The notes below the pieces were generated by a model that was given only the letters and a program-made list of their open reading frames with translations, made no database searches and was not told the DNA's origin. A stretch of 64,000 bases of DNA from Hydractinia symbiolongicarpus (taxonomy: Eukaryota; Cnidaria; Hydrozoa; Anthoathecata; Hydractiniidae): positions 620,001 through 684,000 of the forward strand of contig NC_079885.1 of assembly GCF_029227915.1 (NCBI RefSeq). Direction: 5' to 3'. Of the stretch, positions 1 to 11,902 are shown in pieces; positions within the stretch are counted from its first letter, which is position 1, and each line of letters opens with the position of its first letter. A program made the translations under genes and the position numbers.

Positions 1-810
1 GTACCCTGTGAGTAAACTCATTTCCAGAACGATTTTTTAAATTATTTTTTCACCACTAAAACGCATAAGACTTGTAGTTTTTAAAAATGTTTTCATTTTT
101 GATGAGACGCTGAATAAAAGAAGTTTAATCGCCGGAAAACGAACACCCGCGATTTCCCGTAAATCCCGGCTTGGCCCGTATAGTCAAAAGTATACAAAGA
201 AAGTACCCAGGGAGTAAACTCATTTCTCGAACGATTTTTTAAATTACTTTTTCACCACTAAAACGCATGAGACTTGTAGTTTTTAAAAATGTTTTCATTT
301 TTGATGAGACGCTGAATAAAAGAAGTTTAATCGCCGGCAAACGAAAACCTGCGATTTCCCGTAAATCCTGGACTCGGCCCGTATAGTCAAAAGTATACAA
401 AGAAAGTACCCAGGCAGTAAACTCATTTCCCAAACGATTTTTTAAATTATTATTTCACCACTAAAACGCATGAGACTTGTAGTTTTCAAGAATGTTTTCA
501 TTTTTGATGAGACGCTGAATAAAAGCAGTTTAATCGCCGCCAAACGAAAACCTGCGATTTCCCGTAAATCCCGGACTCGGCCCGTATAGTCAAAAGTATA
601 CAAAGAAAGTACCCAAGGAGTAAACTCATTTCCAGAACGATTTTTTTAATTATTTGTTCACCACTAAAACGCATAAGACTTGTAGTTTTTAAAAATGTTT
701 TCATTTTTGATGAGACGCTGAATAAAAGAAGTTTAATCGCCGGCAAAAGAAAAACCGCGATTTCCCGTAAATCCCGGCTTGGTCCGTATAGTCAAAAGTA
801 TACAAAGAAA
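1..810 (+). repeat. HOR block A-like, 4 monomers (202+203+203+202)
   Basis: Monomers start at 1, 203, 406 and 609. The order of classes matches the first four monomers of block A at 2405-3215: CCCTGTGAG start, then the CTCGAACG class, then the CCCAAACG class with CAAGAATG, then the CCCAAGGAG class. It differs by a few substitutions, for example GAACACCC near 153 and TTATTTGTTC near 650. The fifth monomer of block A is missing; block B follows directly at 811. Confidence 0.85.
203..405 (+). repeat. Representative 203-bp satellite monomer
   Basis: This monomer serves as a reference. It begins GTACCC (203-208). An AT-rich part with T-runs and A-runs covers about 231-330 (T6 at 235-240, then T5A5 and T4/T5 runs near 280-302). 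A GC-richer, CpG-bearing part covers about 331-382. Palindromic or paired sites recur in most copies: GCCGGC at 333-338, GATTT-CCCGT-AAATC (5-bp stem) at 353-367, and GTATAC at 393-398. In copies reading CGGGCTTGGCCCG a second 5-bp stem with a 3-base loop appears. Because 203 is not a multiple of 3, reading frames shift at each monomer. The length is close to a nucleosome repeat, and the spaced A/T runs suggest bent DNA; both are inferences. Confidence 0.9.
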
Positions 811-1607
811 GTACCCAGGGAGTAAACTCATTTCCCGAACGATTTTTTAAATTACTTTTTCACCACTAAAACGCATGAGACTTGTAGTTTTTAGAAATGT
901 TTTCATTTTCGATGAGACGCTGAATAAAAGAAGTTTAATCGCTGGCAAACGAAAACCTGCGATTTCCCGTAAATCCCGGACTCGGCCCGTATAGTCAAAA
1001 GTATACAAAGAAAGTACCCAGGGAGTAAACTCATTTCCCGAACGATTTTTTAAATTATTATTTCACCACAAAAACGCATGAGACTTGTAGTTTTCAAGAA
1101 TGTTTTCATTTTTGATCAGACGCTGAATAAAAGCAGTTTAATCGCCGGCAAACGAAAACCTGCGATTTCCCGTAAATCCCGGACTCGGCCCGTATAGTCA
1201 AAAGTATACAAAGAAAGTACCCAGGGAGTAAACTCATTTCCCGAACGATTTTTTATATTATATATTTACCACTAAACGCATGAGACTTGTAGTTTTCAAA
1301 AATATTTTCATATTTGATGGGACGCTGAATAAAAGAAGTTTATTCGCCGGCAAACGAAAATCCGCGATTTCCCGTAAATCCCGGACTCGGCCCGTATAGT
1401 AAAAAGCATACAAAGAAAGTACCCAGGGAGTAAACTCATTTCCCGAACGATTTTCACCACTAAAACGCATGAGACTTGTAGTTTTCAAAAATGTTTTCAT
1501 TTTTGATGAGACGCTTAATGAAAGCGGTTTAATCGCCGGAAAACGAAAACCCGCGATTTCCCGTAAATCCCGGGCTTGGCCCGCATAGTCGAATGTATAC
1601 AATGAAA
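811..1607 (+). repeat. HOR block B, 4 monomers, 797 bp
   Basis: Monomers start at 811, 1014, 1217 and 1419 (203+203+202+189 bp). The 1217 monomer is the ACCACTAAACG/ATATTTTCATATTTGATGGG class. The 1419 monomer is a 189-bp variant in which GAACGATTTTCACC replaces the usual T-rich stretch, a deletion of about 12-13 bp. The block recurs at 1608 and 3419, and its second half at 5230, so its joined order is a true HOR unit. Confidence 0.9.
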
Positions 1608-2404
1608 GTACCCTGTGAGTAAACTCATTTCCAGAACGATTTTTTAAATTATTTTTTCACCACTAAAACGCATAAGACTTGTAGTTTTTAGAAATGTTTT
1701 CATTTTCGATGAGACGCTGAATAAAAGAAGTTTAATCGCTGGCAAACGAAAACCTGCGATTTCCCGTAAATCCCGGACTCGGCCCGTATAGTCAAAAGTA
1801 TACAAAGAAAGTACCCAGGGAGTAAACTCATTTCCCGAACGATTTTTTAAATTATTATTTCACCACAAAAACGCATGAGACTTGTAGTTTTCAAGAATGT
1901 TTTCATTTTTGATCAGACGCTGAATAAAAGCAGTTTAATCGCCGGCAAACGAAAACCTGCGATTTCCCGTAAATCCCGGACTCGGCCCGTATAGTCAAAA
2001 GTATACAAAGAAAGTACCCAGGGAGTAAACTCATTTCCCGAACGATTTTTTATATTATATATTTACCACTAAACGCATGAGACTTGTAGTTTGCAAAAAT
2101 ATTTTCATATTTGATGGGACGCTGAATAAAAGAAGTTTATTCGCCGGCAAACGAAAATCCGCGATTTCCCGTAAATCCCGGACTCGGCCCGTATAGTAAA
2201 AAGCATACAAAGAAAGTACCCAGGGAGTAAACTCATTTCCCGAACGATTTTCACCACTAAAACGCATGAGACTTGTAGTTTTCAAAAATGTTTTCATTTT
2301 TGATGAGACGCTTAATGAAAGCGGTTTAATCGCCGGAAAACGAAAACCCGCGATTTCCCGTAAATCCCGGGCTTGGCCCGCATAGTCGAATGTATACAAT
2401 GAAA
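1608..2404 (+). repeat. HOR block B', tandem copy of block B (797 bp)
   Basis: This is a direct duplicate of 811-1607 at an offset of exactly 797 bp. The last three monomers match almost base for base; one visible change is TTTGC for TTTTC near 2092. The first monomer (1608-1810) is a hybrid. Its first half is the CCCTGTGAG/CCAGAACG/ATAAGACTT class, and its second half (from GAAATGTTTTCATTTTCGATG) is the class of monomer 811. The switch lies in the shared CTTGTAGTTTTTA stretch near 1680-1690, which marks the crossover. Confidence 0.9.
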
Positions 2405-3418
2405 GTACCCTGTGAGTAAACTCATTTCCAGAACGATTTTTTAAATTATTTTTTCACCACTAAAACGCATAAGACTTGTAGTTTTTAAAAATGTTTTCAT
2501 TTTTGATGAGACGCTGAATAAAAGAAGTTTAATCGCCGGAAAACGAAAACCCGCGATTTCCCGTAAATCCCGGCTTGGCCCGTATAGTCAAAAGTATACA
2601 AAGAAAGTACCCAGGGAGTAAACTCATTTCTCGAACGATTTTTTAAATTACTTTTTCACCACTAAAACGCATGAGACTTGTAGTTTTTAAAAATGTTTTC
2701 ATTTTTGATGAGACGCTGAATAAAAGAAGTTTAATCGCCGGCAAACGAAAACCTGCGATTTCCCGTAAATCCTGGACTCGGCCCGTATAGTCAAAAGTAT
2801 ACAAAGAAAGTACCCAGGCAGTAAACTCATTTCCCAAACGATTTTTTAAATTATTATTTCACCACTAAAACGCATGAGACTTGTAGTTTTCAAGAATGTT
2901 TTCATTTTTGATGAGACGCTGAATAAAAGCAGTTTAATCGCCGCCAAACGAAAACCTGCGATTTCCCGTAAATCCCGGACTCGGCCCGTATAGTCAAAAG
3001 TATACAAAGAAAGTACCCAAGGAGTAAACTCATTTCCAGAACGATTTTTTTAATTATTTTTTCACCACTAAAACGCATAAGGCTTGTAGTTTTTAAAAAT
3101 GTTTTCATTTTTGATGAGACGCTGAATAAAAGAAGTTTAATCGCCGGCAAACGAAAACCCGCGATTTCCCGTAAATCCCGGGCTTGGCCCGTATAGTCAA
3201 AAGTATACAAAGAAAGTACCCAGGGAGTAAACTCATTTGCCGAACGATTTCTTACATTACTTTTTCACCACTAAAACGCATGAGACTTGTAGTTTTTAAA
3301 AATATTTTCATTTTTGATGAGACGCTGAATAAAAGAAGTTTAATCGCCGGAAAACGAAAACCCGCGATTTCCCGTAAATCCCGGGCTTGGCCCGCATAGT
3401 CGAATGTATACAATGAAA
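2405..3418 (+). repeat. HOR block A, 5 monomers, 1014 bp
   Basis: Monomers start at 2405, 2607, 2810, 3013 and 3216 (202+203+203+203+203). The block recurs at 4216 (offset 1811) and 5621 (offset 3216), with near-identical sequence in the parts compared. The fifth monomer has the private variant TTTGCCGAACGATTTCTTACA. Confidence 0.9.
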
Positions 3419-4215
3419 GTACCCTGTGAGTAAACTCATTTCCAGAACGATTTTTTAAATTATTTTTTCACCACTAAAACGCATAAGACTTGTAGTTTTT
3501 AGAAATGTTTTCATTTTCGATGAGACGCTGAATAAAAGAAGTTTAATCGCTGGCAAACGAAAACCTGCGATTTCCCGTAAATCCCGGACTCGGCCCGTAT
3601 AGTCAAAAGTATACAAAGAAAGTACCCAGGGAGTAAACTCATTTCCCGAACGATTTTTTAAATTATTATTTCACCACAAAAACGCATGAGACTTGTAGTT
3701 TTCAAGAATGTTTTCATTTTTGATCAGACGCTGAATAAAAGCAGTTTAATCGCCGGCAAACGAAAACCTGCGATTTCCCGTAAATCCCGGACTCGGCCCG
3801 TATAGTCAAAAGTATACAAAGAAAGTACCCAGGGAGTAAACTCATTTCCCGAACGATTTTTTATATTATATATTTACCACTAAACGCATGAGACTTGTAG
3901 TTTTCAAAAATATTTTCATATTTGATGGGACGCTGAATAAAAGAAGTTTATTCGCCGGCAAACGAAAATCCGCGATTTCCCGTAAATCCCGGACTCGGCC
4001 CGTATAGTAAAAAGCATACAAAGAAAGTACCCAGGGAGTAAACTCATTTCCCGAACGATTTTCACCACTAAAACGCATGAGACTTGTAGTTTTCAAAAAT
4101 GTTTTCATTTTTGATGAGACGCTTAATGAAAGCGGTTTAATCGCCGGAAAACGAAAACCCGCGATTTCCCGTAAATCCCGGGCTTGGCCCGCATAGTCGA
4201 ATGTATACAATGAAA
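3419..4215 (+). repeat. HOR block B', second copy (797 bp)
   Basis: This copy lies 1811 bp after 1608-2404. It includes the same hybrid first monomer (3419-3621) and the same 189-bp fourth monomer (4027-4215). Sharing the hybrid breakpoint shows that the A+B' pair (1014+797 = 1811 bp) was duplicated as a unit after the hybrid formed. Confidence 0.9.
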
Positions 4216-5229
4216 GTACCCTGTGAGTAAACTCATTTCCAGAACGATTTTTTAAATTATTTTTTCACCACTAAAACGCATAAGACTTGTAGTTTTTAAA
4301 AATGTTTTCATTTTTGATGAGACGCTGAATAAAAGAAGTTTAATCGCCGGAAAACGAAAACCCGCGATTTCCCGTAAATCCCGGCTTGGCCCGTATAGTC
4401 AAAAGTATACAAAGAAAGTACCCAGGGAGTAAACTCATTTCTCGAACGATTTTTTAAATTACTTTTTCACCACTAAAACGCATGAGACTTGTAGTTTTTA
4501 AAAATGTTTTCATTTTTGATGAGACGCTGAATAAAAGAAGTTTAATCGCCGGCAAACGAAAACCTGCGATTTCCCGTAAATCCTGGACTCGGCCCGTATA
4601 GTCAAAAGTATACAAAGAAAGTACCCAGGCAGTAAACTCATTTCCCAAACGATTTTTTAAATTATTATTTCACCACTAAAACGCATGAGACTTGTAGTTT
4701 TCAAGAATGTTTTCATTTTTGATGAGACGCTGAATAAAAGCAGTTTAATCGCCGCCAAACGAAAACCTGCGATTTCCCGTAAATCCCGGACTCGGCCCGT
4801 ATAGTCAAAAGTATACAAAGAAAGTACCCAAGGAGTAAACTCATTTCCAGAACGATTTTTTTAATTATTTTTTCACCACTAAAACGCATAAGGCTTGTAG
4901 TTTTTAAAAATGTTTTCATTTTTGATGAGACGCTGAATAAAAGAAGTTTAATCGCCGGCAAACGAAAACCCGCGATTTCCCGTAAATCCCGGGCTTGGCC
5001 CGTATAGTCAAAAGTATACAAAGAAAGTACCCAGGGAGTAAACTCATTTGCCGAACGATTTCTTACATTACTTTTTCACCACTAAAACGCATGAGACTTG
5101 TAGTTTTTAAAAATATTTTCATTTTTGATGAGACGCTGAATAAAAGAAGTTTAATCGCCGGCAAACGAAAACCTGCGATTTCCCGTAAATCCCGGACTCG
5201 GCCCGTATAGTCAAAAGTATACAAAGAAA
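4216..5229 (+). repeat. HOR block A, second copy (1014 bp)
   Basis: Monomers start at 4216, 4418, 4621, 4824 and 5027, offset 1811 from 2405-3418. The fifth monomer starts like 3216 (TTTGCCGAACG) but ends with the CCTGCG...GGACTCGG class instead of GGGCTTGG...GAATGTATAC. It is therefore a hybrid leading straight into the truncated block B at 5230. Confidence 0.88.
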
Positions 5230-5620
5230 GTACCCAGGGAGTAAACTCATTTCCCGAACGATTTTTTATATTATATATTTACCACTAAACGCATGAGACT
5301 TGTAGTTTTCAAAAATATTTTCATATTTGATGGGACGCTGAATAAAAGAAGTTTATTCGCCGGCAAACGAAAATCCGCGATTTCCCGTAAATCCCGGACT
5401 CGGCCCGTATAGTAAAAAGCATACAAAGAAAGTACCCAGGGAGTAAACTCATTTCCCGAACGATTTTCACCACTAAAACGCATGAGACTTGTAGTTTTCA
5501 AAAATGTTTTCATTTTTGATGAGACGCTTAATGAAAGCGGTTTAATCGCCGGAAAACGAAAACCCGCGATTTCCCGTAAATCCCGGGCTTGGCCCGCATA
5601 GTCGAATGTATACAATGAAA
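5230..5620 (+). repeat. Partial block B, last two monomers (202+189 bp)
   Basis: Monomers at 5230 and 5432 equal those at 3825 and 4027. The first two monomers of block B are absent, so the repeat period falls from 1811 to 1405 bp here (1014+391). This is the reciprocal-type product expected from out-of-register exchange. Confidence 0.88.
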
Positions 5621-6634
5621 GTACCCTGTGAGTAAACTCATTTCCAGAACGATTTTTTAAATTATTTTTTCACCACTAAAACGCATAAGACTTGTAGTTT
5701 TTAAAAATGTTTTCATTTTTGATGAGACGCTGAATAAAAGAAGTTTAATCGCCGGAAAACGAAAACCCGCGATTTCCCGTAAATCCCGGCTTGGCCCGTA
5801 TAGTCAAAAGTATACAAAGAAAGTACCCAGGGAGTAAACTCATTTCTCGAACGATTTTTTAAATTACTTTTTCACCACTAAAACGCATGAGACTTGTAGT
5901 TTTTAAAAATGTTTTCATTTTTGATGAGACGCTGAATAAAAGAAGTTTAATCGCCGGCAAACGAAAACCTGCGATTTCCCGTAAATCCTGGACTCGGCCC
6001 GTATAGTCAAAAGTATACAAAGAAAGTACCCAGGCAGTAAACTCATTTCCCAAACGATTTTTTAAATTATTATTTCACCACTAAAACGCATGAGACTTGT
6101 AGTTTTCAAGAATGTTTTCATTTTTGATGAGACGCTGAATAAAAGCAGTTTAATCGCCGCCAAACGAAAACCTGCGATTTCCCGTAAATCCCGGACTCGG
6201 CCCGTATAGTCAAAAGTATACAAAGAAAGTACCCAAGGAGTAAACTCATTTCCAGAACGATTTTTTTAATTATTTTTTCACCACTAAAACGCATAAGGCT
6301 TGTAGTTTTTAAAAATGTTTTCATTTTTGATGAGACGCTGAATAAAAGAAGTTTAATCGCCGGCAAACGAAAACCCGCGATTTCCCGTAAATCCCGGGCT
6401 TGGCCCGTATAGTCAAAAGTATACAAAGAAAGTACCCAGGGAGTAAACTCATTTGCCGAACGATTTCTTACATTACTTTTTCACCACTAAAACGCATGAG
6501 ACTTGTAGTTTTTAAAAATATTTTCATTTTTGATGAGACGCTGAATAAAAGAAGTTTAATCGCCGGCAAACGAAAACCTGCGATTTCCCGTAAATCCTGG
6601 ACTCGGCCCATATAGTCAAAAGTATACAAAGAAA
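5621..6634 (+). repeat. HOR block A, third copy (1014 bp)
   Basis: Monomers start at 5621, 5823, 6026, 6229 and 6432, offset 1405 from 4216. The fifth monomer again has TTTGCCGAACGATTTCTTACA but ends CCTGGACTCGGCCCATATAG, another hybrid end. After this the regular A/B alternation stops. Confidence 0.88.
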
Positions 6635-9476
6635 GTACCCAGGGAGTAAACTCATTTCCCAAACGATTTTTTTAATTATTATTTCACCACTAAAGCCCAT
6701 GAGACTTGTAGTTTTTAAAAATGTTTTCATTTTTGATGAGACGCGTAATGAAAGCGGTTTAATCGCCGGAAAACGAAAACCCGCGATTTCCCGAAAATCC
6801 CGGGCTTGGCCCGCATAGTCGAATGTATACAATGAAAGTACCCTGTGAGTAAACTCATTTCCAGAACGATTTTTTAAATTATTTTTTTACCACTAAAACG
6901 CATGAGACTTGTAGTTTTCAAGAATGTTTTCATTTTTGATGAGACGCTGAATAAAAGCAGTTTAATCGCCGCCAAACGAAAACCTGCGATTTCCCGTAAA
7001 TCCCGGACTCGGCCCGTATAGTCAAAAGTATACAAAGAAAGTACCCAGGGAGTAAACTCATTTCCCAAACGATTTTTTTAATTATTATTTCACCACTAAA
7101 GCCCATGAGACTTGTAGTTTTTAAAAATGTTTTCATTTTTGATGAGACGCTTAATGAAAGCGGTTTAATCGCCGGAAAACGAAAACCCGCCATTTCCCGT
7201 AAATCCCGGGCTTGGCCCGCATAGTCGAATGTATACAATGAAAGTACCCTGTGAGTAAACTCATTTCCAGAACGATTTTTTAAATTATTTTTTCACCACT
7301 AAAACGCATGAGACTTGTAGTTTTTAAAAATGTTTTCATTTTTGATGAGACGCTGAATAAAAGAAGTTTAATCGCCGGCAAACGAAAACCTGCGATTTCC
7401 CGTAAATCCTGGACTCGGCCCGTATAGTCAAAAGTATACAAAGAATGTACCCAGGCAGTAAACTCATTTCCCAAACGATTTTTTAAATTATTATTTCACC
7501 ACTAAAACGCATGAGACTTGTAGTTTTCAAGAATGTTTTCATTTTTGATGAGACGCTGAATAAAAGCAGTTTAATCGCCGGCAAACGAAAACCTGCGATT
7601 TCCCGTAAAACCCCGGACTCGGCCCGTATAGTCAAAAGTATACAAAGAAAGTACCCAGGGAGTAAACTCATTTCCAGAACGATTTTTTTAATTATTTTTT
7701 CACCACTAAAACGCATAAGACTTGTAGTTTTTAAAAATGTTTTCATTTTTGATGAGACGCTGAATAAAAGAAGTTTAATCGCCGGCAAACGAAAAACCGC
7801 GATTTCCCGTAAATCCCGGGCTTGGCCCGTATAGTCAAAAGTATACAAAGAAAGTACCCAGGGAGTAAACTCATTTCCCGAACGATTTTTTACATTACTT
7901 TTTCACCACTAAAACGCATAAGACTTGTAGTTTTTAAAAATGTTTTCATTTTTGATGAGACGCTGAATAAAAGAAGTTTAATCGCCGGCAAACGAAAACC
8001 TGCGATTTCCCGTAAATCCTGGACTCGGCCCGTATAGTCAAAAGTATACAAGGAAAGTACCCAGGGAGTAAACTCATTTCCCAAAAGATTTTTTAAATTA
8101 TTATTTCACTACTAAAGCCCATGAGACTTTTAGTTTTTAAAAATGTTTTCATTTATGATGAGACGCTGAATAAAAGAAGTTTAATCGCCGGCAAACGAAA
8201 ACCCGCGATTTCCCGTAAATCCCGGACTCGGCCCGTATAGTTAAAAGTATACAAGGAAAGTACCCAGTGAGTAAACTCATTTCCCGAACGAATTTTTATA
8301 TTATTTTTTCACCACTAAAACGTATGAGACTTGCAGTTTTGAAAAATGTTTTCATTTTTGATGAGACGCTGAATAAAAGAAGTTTAATCGCCGGCAAACG
8401 AAAACCTGCGATTTCCCTTAAATCCCGGACTCGGCCCGTATAGTCAAAAGTATACAAAGAAAGTACCCAGGGAGTAAACTTATTTCCAGAACGATTTTTT
8501 AAATTATTTTTTCACCACTAAAACGCATAAGACTTGTAGTTTTTAAAATTGTTTTCATTTTTGATGAGACGCTGAATAAAAGAAGTTTAATCGCCGGCAA
8601 ACAAAAACCTGCGATTTCCCGTAAATCCTGGACACGGCCCGTATAGTCAAAAGTATACAAAGAAAGTACCCAGGGAGTAAACTCATTTCCCAAACGATTT
8701 TTTAAATTATTATTTCACCACTAAAACGCATGAGACTTGTAGTTTTCAAGAATGTTTTCATTTTTGTTGAGACGCTGAATAAAAGCAGTTTAATCGCCAG
8801 CAAACGAAAACCTGCGATTTCCCGCAAATCCCGGACTCGGCCCGTATAGTCAAAAGTATACAAAGAAAGTACCCAGGGAGTAAACTCATTTCCCGAACGA
8901 TTTTTTAAATTATTATTTCACCACAAAAACCCATGAGACTTGTAGTTTTCAAGAATGTTTTCATTTTTGATGAGACGCTGAATAAGAGAAGTTTAATCGC
9001 CGGCAAACGAAAACCCGCGACTTCCCGTAAATCCCGGGCTTGGCCCGTATAGTCAAAAGTATACAAAGAAAGTACCCAGGGAGTAAACTCATTTCCCGAA
9101 CGATTTTTTATATTATTTTTTTACCACTAAACGCATGAGACTTGTAGTATTCAAAAATATTTTCATATTTGATAGGACGCTGAATAAAAGAAGTTAAATC
9201 GCCGGCAAACAAAAATCCGCGATTTTCCGTAAATCCCGGACTCGGCCCGTATAGTCAAAAGTATACAAAGAAAGTACCCAGGGAGTAAACTCATTTCCCG
9301 AACGATTTTTTAAATTATTTTTTCACCACTAAAACGCATGAGACTTGTAGTTTTCAAAAATGTTTTCATTTTTGATGAGACGCCTAATGAAAGAGGTTTA
9401 ATCGCCGGCAAACGAAATCCCGCGTTTTCCCGTAAATCCGGGGCTTGGCCCGTATAGTCGAATGTATACAAAGAAA
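6635..9476 (+). repeat. Mixed monomers without a clear HOR
   Basis: There are fourteen monomers (starts 6635, 6838, 7041, 7244, 7447, 7651, 7854, 8057, 8260, 8463, 8666, 8869, 9072, 9274), mostly 203 bp, one of 204 bp (7447-7650, an extra A in GTAAAACCCC). 6635-7040 and 7041-7446 form a loose dimer pair 406 bp apart; both begin with the ACTAAAGCCCATGAG class and carry CTTAATG or CGTAATGAAAGCGG. The rest show scattered private substitutions, suggesting older, less homogenised copies. Confidence 0.8.
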
Positions 9477-10081
9477 GTACCCAGGGAGTAAACTCGTTTC
9501 CCGAACGATTTTTGAAATTTTTTTTCGCCACTAAAACGCGTGAGACTTGTAGTTTTTAAAAATGTTTTCATTTCTGATAAGACGCTTAATGAAAGATGTT
9601 TAATCGCCGGAAAACGAAAACCCGCGATTTTCCGTAAATCCCGGGCTTGGCCCGTATAGTCAAAAGTATGCAAAGAAAGTACCCAGGGAGTAAACTCATT
9701 TCCAGAACAATTTTTTAAATTATTTTTTCACCACTAAAACGCATAAGACTTGTAGTTTTTAAAAATGTTTTCATTTTTGATGAGACGCTGAATAAAAGAA
9801 GTTTAATCGCCGGCAAACGAAAACCCGCGATTTCCCGTAAATCCCGGCTTGGCCCGTATAGTCAAAAGTATACAAAGAAAGTACCCAGGGAGTCAACTCA
9901 TTTCCCGAACGATTTTTTATATTATTTTTTTACCACTAAACGCATGAGACTTGTAGTTTTCAAAAATATTTTCATATTTGATGGGACGCTGAATAAAAGA
10001 AGTTTAATCGCCGGCAAACGAAAATCCGCGATTTCCGTAAACCTCGGACTCGGCCCGTATAGTCAAAAGTATACAAAGAAA

Positions 10082-10487
10082 GTACCCAGGGAGTAAACTC
10101 ATTCCCCGAACGATTTTTTAAATTATTTTTTCACCACTAAAACGCATGAGACTTGTAGTTTTCAAAAATGTTTTCATTTTTGATGAGACGCTGAATAAGA
10201 GAAGTTTAATCGCCGGCAAACGAAAAGCCGCGACTTCCCGTAAATCCCGGGCTTGGCCCGTATAGTCAAAAGTATACAAAGAAAGTACCCAGGGAGTAAA
10301 CTCATTCCCCGAACGATTTTTTAAATTATTTTTTCACCACTAAAACGCATGAGACTTGTAGTTTTCAAAAATGTTTTCATTTTTGATGAGACGCTGAATA
10401 AGAGAAGTTTAATCACCGGCAAACGAAAAGCCGCGACTTCCCGTAAATCCCGGGCTTGGCCCGTATAGTCAAAAGTATACAAAGAAA
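10082..10487 (+). repeat. Tandem duplicate of a single 203-bp monomer
   Basis: Monomers 10082-10284 and 10285-10487 share the private changes ATTCCCCGAACG, AATAAGAGAAG and GAAAAGCCGCGACTTCC. They differ visibly at one place (ATCGCC versus ATCACC). This is a very recent one-monomer duplication inside a more diverged neighbourhood. Confidence 0.88.
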
Positions 10488-11094
10488 GTACCCAGGGAGT
10501 AAACTCATTTCCTAACGATTTTTTATATTATTTTTTTACCACTAAACGCATGAGACTTGTAGTTTTCAAAAATATTTTCATATTTGATGGGACGCTGAAT
10601 AAAAGAAGTTAAATCGCCGGCAAACAAAAATCCGCGATTTTCCGTAAATCCCGGACTCGGCCCGTATAGTCAAAAGTATACAAAGAAATTACCCAGGGAG
10701 TAAACTCATTTCCCGAACGATTTTTTAAATTATTGTTTCACCACTAAAACGCATGAGACTTGTAGTTTTCAAAAATGTTTTCATTTTTGATGAGACGCCT
10801 AATGAAAGAGGTTTAATCGCCGGCAAACGAAATCCCGCGTTTTCCCGTAAATCCGGTGCTTGGCCCGTATAGTCGAATGTATACAAAGAAAGTACCCAGG
10901 GAGTAAACTCATTTCCCGAACGATTTTTGAAATTTTTTTTTCGCCACTAAAACGCGTGAGACTTGTAGTTTTCAAAAATGTTTTCATTTTTGATAAGACG
11001 CTTAATGAAAGATGTTTAATCGCCGGAAAACGAAAACCCGCGATTTCCCGTAAATCCCGGGCTTAGCCCGTATAGTCGAATGTATACAAAGAAA

Positions 11095-11902
11095 GTACCC
11101 TGTGAGTAAACTCACTTCCAGAACGATTTTTTAAATTATTTTTTCACCACTAAAACGCATAAGACTTGTACTTTTTAAAAATGTTTTCATTTTTGATGAG
11201 ACGCTGAATAAAAGAAGTTTAATCGCCGGCAAACGAAAACCCGCGATTTCCCGTAAATCCCGGCTTGCACCGTATAGTCAAAAGTATACAAAGAAAGTAC
11301 CCAGGGAGTCAACTCATTTCCCGAACGATTTTTTATATTATTTTTTTACCACTAAACGCATGAGACTTGTAGTTTTCAAAAATATTTTCATATTTGATGG
11401 GACGCTGAATAAAAGAAGTTTAATCGCCGGCAAACGAAAATCCGCGATTTCCGTAAACCTCGGACTCGGCCCGTATAGTCAAAAGTATACAAAGAAAGTA
11501 CCCAGGGAGTAAACTCATTCCCCGAACGATTTTTTAAATTATTTTTTCACCACTAAAACGCATGAGACTTGTAGTTTTCAAAAATGTTTTCATTTTTGAT
11601 GAGACGCTTAATGAAAGAGGTTTAATCGCCGGCAAACGAAAACCCGCGATTTCCCGTAAATCGCGGTCTTGGCCCGTATAGTCGAATGTATACAAAGAAA
11701 GTACCCAGGGAGTCAACTCATTTCCCGAACGATTTTTTATATTATTTTTTTACCACCAAACGCATGAGGCTTGTAGTTTTCAAAAATATTTTCATATTTG
11801 ATGGGACGCTGAATAAAAGAAGTTTAATCGCCGGCAAACGAAAATCCGCGATTTCCCGTAAATCCCGGACTCGGCCCGTATAATCAAAAGTATACAAAGA
11901 AA
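11095..11902 (+). repeat. HOR tetramer, 808 bp (202+201+203+202)
   Basis: Monomers start at 11095, 11297, 11498 and 11701. The order recurs at 14229-15035 with shared private variants: CTCACTTCC, TTGTACTTTTTA, GATTTCCGTAAACCTCGG (a 201-bp class) and CCACCAAACGCATGAG or GAGG. The two copies lie about 3.1 kb apart. Confidence 0.85.

Noticed and set aside
333-349. CENP-B box-like sequence around TTTTCGTTTGCCGGCG (reverse strand of each monomer)
   Set aside because: Only the TTCGTT part agrees with the CENP-B core; the required A and the CGGG part do not. The TTCGGGAAATGAG stretch matches TTCG and the A but not CGGG. I would not call either site.
353-367. Per-monomer hairpins (GATTT-CCCGT-AAATC; CGGGC-TTG-GCCCG) as RNA gene or terminator
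   Set aside because: Stems are only 5 bp and recur in every monomer of a class. They are noted as monomer anatomy but are too weak to call as functional RNA.
239-433. Recurring ~64-codon open frame on the reverse-monomer strand (many copies in both arms) as a short protein gene
   Set aside because: It is the same satellite segment read again and again. It has frame-breaking length variants (203 bp is not a multiple of 3; a one-base loss near 45530 changes the end of one copy), changes at all codon positions, and no separate promoter or flanking unique DNA.
3184-3399. Open frames of 65-166 codons on the forward-monomer strand (also near 7511, 14146, 14820, 63238)
   Set aside because: They overlap the opposite-strand frames over the same monomers and arise from the low stop-codon content of the repeat. 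Lengths vary only with local monomer length. No known domain is recognisable.
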